Below, in pieces: positions 21,520 through 25,879 of a stretch of DNA of 25,879 nucleotides. Every line of letters starts with the position of its first letter. Position 1 is the first letter of the stretch. Position numbers and translations under genes: made by a program. The stretch spans positions 1-25,879 of the forward strand of contig BTTE01000038.1 in assembly GCA_036244975.1 (NCBI GenBank). The letters run 5' to 3'. A model generated the notes under the pieces. The model worked only from the letters and a program-made list of their open reading frames with translations, had not been told where the DNA came from and made no database searches. This DNA is from Sulfidibacterium sp036244975. GTDB lineage: Bacteria > Bacteroidota > Bacteroidia > Bacteroidales > F082.

Positions 21520-21644
21520 CTTCAGGAGGACGCCTGAAGCGGTGGCGATCGATATTCATCATTCAATTTATCCCGGCATACAAAGGCATAGCCAAAAGAA
21601 CATGACCACACCCGAAGAACGTGGTTTTTTAAGATAAAATAAAA
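21520..21644. repeat. Short hairpin plus coding-like stretch before phosphoesterase copy 2
   Basis: CTTCAGG (21520-21526) and CCTGAAG (21533-21539) form a hairpin with a 6-base loop, like the neighbouring element. Read on the minus strand, 21522-21644 is one open frame with no start codon; its end reads FGYAFVCRDKLNDEYR and then SPPLQASS, the last part being the hairpin itself. It may be a remnant gene or a multicopy repeat with a chance frame. Confidence 0.35.
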
Positions 21645-21648
21645 TTAC

Positions 21649-21656
21649 TACTTTTG
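21649..21656 (+). promoter_or_regulatory. -7 promoter element of phosphoesterase copy 2
   Basis: TACTTTTG matches TAnnTTTG exactly; the downstream 18 bases equal those of copy 1. Confidence 0.5.
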
Positions 21657-21669
21657 AAGCAAAAGTATT

Positions 21670-21698
21670 TCACAAGTATTGTCTATACAACCTTGTGA
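21670..21698 (+). promoter_or_regulatory. 5'-leader hairpin of phosphoesterase copy 2
   Basis: TCACAAG (21670-21676) pairs with CTTGTGA (21692-21698), and TTGT (21679-21682) with ACAA (21687-21690) around CTAT. The position equals the copy 1 leader hairpin while several paired bases differ. Confidence 0.4.
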
Positions 21699-21734
21699 CA
21701 TTCAATAGTTTAATATTCATTTATTAAGGAAATT

Positions 21735-22715
21735 ATGAAACACATTTTAATGGCCACGCTCACGCTGCTTTTTTCTTTGGGCTTTACGCTATCTCCAAAA
21801 AGCACTTCGCATAAGCAATCAATAAAACTTCCGGTGTATAGTCATATCGTCATTGTCATTGAGGAGAATAAAGATTATGACCAAATCATCGGAAATCCTG
21901 CTGCTCCTTACATAAATAATGTTTTGCGAAAAGAGGGAGCAAATTTTACGAACATGTATGCCGAAGAGCATTATAGCGAAGGCAATTATTTCTGGCTCTT
22001 TTCCGGGAATGACCAGGGAGTGGGGCATTTAGACATTATTCCGACAAGAAAAAATAATAAGAACTATCCTTTTAAAACCTGCAATTTAGGTGAACAGTTA
22101 ATCAGGAAAGGTTATACCTTTAAAGGTTACTCTGAAAGCCTGCCGGCAATCGGGGATACTATTTCCAGAGCCGGTTATTATGCAAGAAAACATGTCCCGT
22201 GGGTAAGCTTTGCAAATATTCCAAACGGCAAAACGATTGAATCGTCTTCCAATCTTCAGTTTAAACAATTCCCTAAAGACTTTAATAAACTACCGACAGT
22301 AAGTTTTGTAGTTCCAAACCTCATTAAAGACATGCACAATGGAAGACCGCCCAAAAGTGTAAAAGACGGAGATGAGTGGCTTAAAGAAAATCTGAACGAC
22401 TACTATCAATGGGCCAAGACACATAACAGTCTTTTAATCATCACTTTTGACGAAAATTCGGATAAGACACATTACTGGGGTTTTACAGATCCGGCAAGAA
22501 AAAATCCTGCTATTCAAAACAGAATACCTACTCTGTTCGCCGGCGCCCATATTAAGCCCGGTAATTATGCAGAAGGGAAAGGCATTACGCATGTTAACAT
22601 ACTGCGAACTATTGAAGCCATGTATGGCCTCCAAAAGTGTGGATATCAGCAGACAAATGCACTTAAGTTTGGAATATCAAATGACTATGTAATTAAAGAC
22701 ATATTCTCCAAATAG
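21735..22715 (+). CDS. Secreted phosphoesterase (acid phosphatase/phospholipase C superfamily), copy 2
   Basis: This 326-residue paralogue of the gene at 16922 has the same signal peptide layout and the same family blocks (VIVIEENKDYDQIIGN, VPNLIKDMHNG, LLIITFDENS, IPTLFAGAHIKPG, HVNILRTIEAMYGL). Bases 22035-22318 are identical to 17222-17505 of copy 1. Changes elsewhere are mostly silent in the 5' half, so both copies look functional. Differences cluster in the signal peptide and the C-terminal third (His198 to Lys, CGHQQA to CGYQQT), which might tune substrate or partner. It lies between the duplicated leuS 3' end and leuS itself, converging on leuS with a 28-bp gap and no evident terminator. 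Confidence 0.85.
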   Translation: MKHILMATLTLLFSLGFTLSPKSTSHKQSIKLPVYSHIVIVIEENKDYDQIIGNPAAPYINNVLRKEGANFTNMYAEEHYSEGNYFWLFSGNDQGVGHLDIIPTRKNNKNYPFKTCNLGEQLIRKGYTFKGYSESLPAIGDTISRAGYYARKHVPWVSFANIPNGKTIESSSNLQFKQFPKDFNKLPTVSFVVPNLIKDMHNGRPPKSVKDGDEWLKENLNDYYQWAKTHNSLLIITFDENSDKTHYWGFTDPARKNPAIQNRIPTLFAGAHIKPGNYAEGKGITHVNILRTIEAMYGLQKCGYQQTNALKFGISNDYVIKDIFSK

Positions 22716-22743
22716 TACGTGCCAGAAAGCTTCATGCCCGTCG

Positions 22744-25539
22744 TTACCCCACCACCACATTCACAATACGTCCGGGCACCACAATGATTTTCCGGACGGT
22801 TTTGCCATCCAACCAGCGTTGTGCCTCTTCGGCAGCCAATACGGCTTTTTCTATCTCCTCTTTGGGCATCTCCACCGGAAGGTCTAATTTAAAGCGCATT
22901 TTTCCGTTAAACGATACCGGATAAGCAAAGCGGTCTTCCTTCAAATATTTTTCATCATATTCCGGGAAATCCACCCGGCTGATACTTTCCGTATGCCCAA
23001 GTTTTTGCCACAACTCTTCGGCAAGGTGTGGCGCATAAGGCTCCAGCAATATGTCCAGCGGCTTTAGAATTTCACGTTTGTGGCATTTCAGGTCTGACAA
23101 CTCGTTTACACAAATCATAAAGGCGCTCACGCCCGTGTTGAAGGAAAATCGTTCAATGTCGCTGCGGATTTTTTTGATGGTTTTGTGTAGTACTTTCAGT
23201 TCGGCTTCGCCGGCTTTGTCTTCTGTTATCTGCAATTGATTTTCATCAGAAAAGTAGAGCCGCCACAACTTTTTAAGGAAGCGGAATACCCCTTCGATAC
23301 CTTTGGTATCCCAGGGCTTGTCCTGCTCAATGGGACCGAGAAACATCTCGTACAAACGAAGTGTATCGGCTCCATATTTCTCAATCAGATCATCCGGATT
23401 TTGTACGTTGTGTTTCGATTTGGACATCTTCTCCACCTCATGGCCACAGATGTATTTTCCGTCCTCGAGGATAAATTCGGCATTGGCAAATTCAGGGAGC
23501 CATTTTTTAAAAGCTTCCGTATCCAGCACATCATTATCCACCATGTTGATATCCACATGCAGAGCCTGCGTTTTATATTGCTTTCGCAAATTGTACGACA
23601 CGAACCGGTTTGTTCCCTGAATGCGGTACACAAAACCGGAGCGTCCCTGAATTTTCCCCTGGTTAATTAGTTTTTGGAACGGCTCATCCTCGCAGGTTAG
23701 TCCCAGATCGAACAGAAATTTATTCCAGAAACGTGAATAGATAAGGTGGCCGGCAGCATGTTCGTCTCCGCCGATATATAAATCCACATTGCGCCAGTAG
23801 TGGTTCGCCTCTTTGGAAAAATATTCCTTATCGTTATGAGGATCCATATAGCGCAGGTAATAGGCGCTGGAACCGGCAAAACCGGGCATTGTGCTGGTTT
23901 CAAGTGGATAGCCCTCCTTGGTCTTCCAGTTTTTGGCACGTGCCAGTGGCGGTTCTCCTGTTTCGGTGGGCAAATATTTATCCACCGGGGGAAGCTTCAA
24001 CGGAAGCTCTTCTTCCGGCAACGGATAAGGCATATCGTCTTTATAGTAGATTGGGAAAGGTTCGCCCCAGTATCGCTGGCGGCTGAAAATAGCATCCCGC
24101 AGACGGTAATTAACTTTTCCCGTGCCGATTCCCATCTCTTCCAGTTTGTCAATAGCGGCACGAATAGCTTGTTTCACCGTAAGTCCGTTTAAGAAACCCG
24201 AATGCATTAAAACACCCTCTTTGGCATCGTACGATTCTTCCCAATCAGCCGGGTCTGACGCAGTTTCGCCTTCGGCACAAACAACCTGAACAATTGGAAG
24301 TCCGAAATGACGGGCAAAGGCAAAGTCGCGGCTGTCGTGTGCCGGAACCGCCATGATGGCTCCCGCGCCGTAACCCGACAACACATAATCGGCCACCCAC
24401 ACCGGAATTTCTTTTCCTGTCAACGGGTTGACGGCATAAGCGCCGGTAAATTTCCCGGTAATTTTTTTTACTTCCGCCATACGTTCACGCTCCGAGCGGT
24501 TTTTGGCTTGTTTCACATAGGCTTCTACCTCCTCTTGGTGCTCCGGAGTGGTGATTTTTTCCACCAGTTCGTGTTCGGGAGCCAGCACCATATAGGTAGC
24601 CCCAAACAGCGTGTCCGGACGGGTGGTAAAAACCTCTATGCTTCCCAAAGGGGCAGCCTCTCCGGCCAGCTGAAACGACAGCGAAGCACCTTCACTCCGG
24701 CCGATCCAGTTGCGTTGCATCTCTCTCATCGAGTCGGGCCAGTCCACAACATTCAGTCCGTCAAGCAGTCGTTGGGCATAAGCAGTAATACGCAACGACC
24801 ACTGTTTCATTAGCTTGCGTTCCACCGGGTAACCACCACGTTCCGACAAACCCTCTTTCACCTCATCGTTGGCCAGTACCGTTCCCAATGCCGGGCACCA
24901 GTTGACCATGGTTTCCGAGAGGTAAGCCAGCCGGTAATGCATCAGCATCTCCAGCTGCTGCTTTTCATCCATCTGTTTCCATTGCGCAGCGGTAAACATT
25001 TCCACCTCATTACAAGCGGCTTCCACACCGGTATTGCCAGCCGTTTCAAATTGCTTTATCAAATCTGCAAGGGATTCGGCTTTGTCCGTACTTTTATTGT
25101 ACCACGATTTAAAAAGCTGAATAAATGTCCATTGTGTCCATTTGTAGTAAGCCGGATCGGAGGTACGTACCTCCCGGTCCCAGTCAAATGAAAAACCAAT
25201 TTGGTCTAACTGTTCGCGGTAGCGTTTAATATTTTTCTCCGTAGTAATTTCCGGATGTGTTCCTGTTTGGATGGCATACTGTTCTGCCGGAAGTCCGTAA
25301 GCGTCGAAACCCATGGGATGCAGCACGTTAAAGCCCTGATGTCTTTTGTAACGTGCGTAAATATCCGAGGCAATGTATCCCAACGGATGGCCCACATGCA
25401 GGCCGGCTCCCGAAGGATAAGGAAACATGTCAAGCACATAGTACTTGGGCAGGTCAAAATCGTTTTCCGCTTTAAAAGTCTTGTGCTTGCGCCAGTACTG
25501 TTGCCACTTTTTCTCTATTTCCTGATGATTGTATGCCAT
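22744..25539 (-). CDS. leuS: Leucyl-tRNA synthetase
   Basis: This 931-residue class I synthetase charges tRNA-Leu. The HIGH-type motif is HVGH (48-51) in PYPSGAGLHVGHPLGY and KMSKS is at 704-708. The CP1 editing domain shows TTRPDTLFGATYMVLAPEH and GYGAGAIMAVPAHDSRDFAFA with the conserved Asp. A segment after about residue 150 (ESLADLIKQFETAGNTGVEA) is an expansion common in Bacteroidota LeuRS. The C-terminal editing/tRNA-binding tail ends VPGRIVNVVVG. It is essential and single copy here, but its last 195 bp have a near-identical copy at 21282-21476. No clean -7 was found; TAATTTCG (one mismatch) lies about 80 bases upstream. Confidence 0.97.
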   Translation of the reverse strand: MAYNHQEIEKKWQQYWRKHKTFKAENDFDLPKYYVLDMFPYPSGAGLHVGHPLGYIASDIYARYKRHQGFNVLHPMGFDAYGLPAEQYAIQTGTHPEITTEKNIKRYREQLDQIGFSFDWDREVRTSDPAYYKWTQWTFIQLFKSWYNKSTDKAESLADLIKQFETAGNTGVEAACNEVEMFTAAQWKQMDEKQQLEMLMHYRLAYLSETMVNWCPALGTVLANDEVKEGLSERGGYPVERKLMKQWSLRITAYAQRLLDGLNVVDWPDSMREMQRNWIGRSEGASLSFQLAGEAAPLGSIEVFTTRPDTLFGATYMVLAPEHELVEKITTPEHQEEVEAYVKQAKNRSERERMAEVKKITGKFTGAYAVNPLTGKEIPVWVADYVLSGYGAGAIMAVPAHDSRDFAFARHFGLPIVQVVCAEGETASDPADWEESYDAKEGVLMHSGFLNGLTVKQAIRAAIDKLEEMGIGTGKVNYRLRDAIFSRQRYWGEPFPIYYKDDMPYPLPEEELPLKLPPVDKYLPTETGEPPLARAKNWKTKEGYPLETSTMPGFAGSSAYYLRYMDPHNDKEYFSKEANHYWRNVDLYIGGDEHAAGHLIYSRFWNKFLFDLGLTCEDEPFQKLINQGKIQGRSGFVYRIQGTNRFVSYNLRKQYKTQALHVDINMVDNDVLDTEAFKKWLPEFANAEFILEDGKYICGHEVEKMSKSKHNVQNPDDLIEKYGADTLRLYEMFLGPIEQDKPWDTKGIEGVFRFLKKLWRLYFSDENQLQITEDKAGEAELKVLHKTIKKIRSDIERFSFNTGVSAFMICVNELSDLKCHKREILKPLDILLEPYAPHLAEELWQKLGHTESISRVDFPEYDEKYLKEDRFAYPVSFNGKMRFKLDLPVEMPKEEIEKAVLAAEEAQRWLDGKTVRKIIVVPGRIVNVVVG

Positions 25540-25707
25540 ATTCTAAAAATCTTTTCTTTTGTTATCTTTTTGAAAATCAATAATCAGCAGTCCAAAAGGT
25601 CTCAATATTTTCAAGTTGCGAAATTAACAAAAGAAAGCGAAACTGTTTCTTTGTAAGGCAATTAATATTTGGCGTGTCCCCACCAGAGGCAGACGGGCTC
25701 CAGTTAA
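25540..25707. other. leuS upstream region
   Basis: No gene is supported here. The leader contains an A-rich stretch and one near-match -7 element on the minus strand (TAATTTCG). No T-box-like structure was recognised. Confidence 0.4.
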
Positions 25708-25735
25708 CCTTTCAGGTGGCCCAGCACCTGAAAGG
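25708..25735. repeat. Hairpin element 1 upstream of leuS
   Basis: CCTTTCAGGTG (25708-25718) and its complement (25725-25735) enclose the 6-base loop GCCCAG. One more A-T pair extends the stem. Confidence 0.7.
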
Positions 25736-25751
25736 TAAAAATGGCCGTTGT

Positions 25752-25779
25752 CCTTTCAAGTCGATCAGGACTTGAAAGG
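25752..25779. repeat. Hairpin element 2 upstream of leuS
   Basis: CCTTTCAAGTC (25752-25762) and its complement (25769-25779) enclose GATCAG. The change from AGGT to AAGT is matched by ACTT in the other arm, so pairing is kept. Confidence 0.7.
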
Positions 25780-25843
25780 TCGGGAAAACAAACCGGAATA
25801 CATTTCTATTTTATTGATTGGTAATGATTTTACTTTAATTCCA

Positions 25844-25871
25844 CCTTTCAGGTCTTGTCCGACCTGAAAGG
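25844..25871. repeat. Hairpin element 3 upstream of leuS
   Basis: CCTTTCAGGTC (25844-25854) and its complement (25861-25871) enclose TTGTCC and are followed by GAGAACC, as at the leuS-fragment junction near 21502. The window ends just after it, so more copies may follow. Confidence 0.7.
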
Positions 25872-25879
25872 AGAACCAT

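Noticed and set aside
24307..24813. 168-codon plus-strand frame opposite leuS
   Set aside because: Antisense to the LeuRS editing domain; no promoter or ribosome binding site.

Overview
The window looks like chromosome of a Bacteroidota member, most likely Bacteroidales/Marinilabiliales-like. The evidence is a secreted protein with a type IX secretion C-terminal sorting domain, a starvation-type EF-G paralogue, methylmalonyl-CoA epimerase, a 931-residue LeuRS, and the near absence of Shine-Dalgarno sequences. Most genes instead have a good Bacteroidota -7 element (TAnnTTTG) upstream. Moderate GC is broken by one clearly GC-richer gene at 18313-19464. All assignments come from reading the sequence; no database search was possible.

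Left part (1-8.6 kb): EF-G2-like factor, a T9SS-exported endonuclease/exonuclease/phosphatase-fold protein, two small membrane proteins (one of 44 residues), a Cys-rich DUF3109 protein, ferritin, a membrane/zinc-ribbon protein, a seven-repeat propeller lipoprotein overlapping uridine kinase, and methylmalonyl-CoA epimerase.

Middle part (8.6-16.6 kb): a p-aminobenzoate locus with pabB-pabC and pabA diverging from a short two-promoter region. A class II aldolase-family protein, rbfA, a membrane-anchored methyltransferase, a protein of four 25-residue repeats beside a 137-bp nested palindrome, class II fructose-bisphosphate aldolase, a lysylphosphatidylglycerol-synthase-type membrane protein and an Hsp20 chaperone follow.

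Right part (16.6-25.9 kb) is the plastic region. Two paralogous secreted phosphoesterases lie 3.8 kb apart and share a 284-bp stretch of perfect identity inside genes that are about 83% identical just upstream, which looks like gene conversion. Between them are a GC-rich Asp-box propeller gene, probably acquired by transfer, and an AAA/DUF4143 ATPase whose promoter sits at one end of three direct repeats with an exact 32-bp period. The last 195 bp of leuS are duplicated 1462 bp away, so the second phosphoesterase lies between direct repeats of the leuS 3' end; all three differences are synonymous, including the stop codon. The far junction of that copy falls on a small hairpin element related to three hairpins upstream of leuS.

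No rRNA, tRNA, CRISPR array, complete insertion sequence or integrase gene was found.
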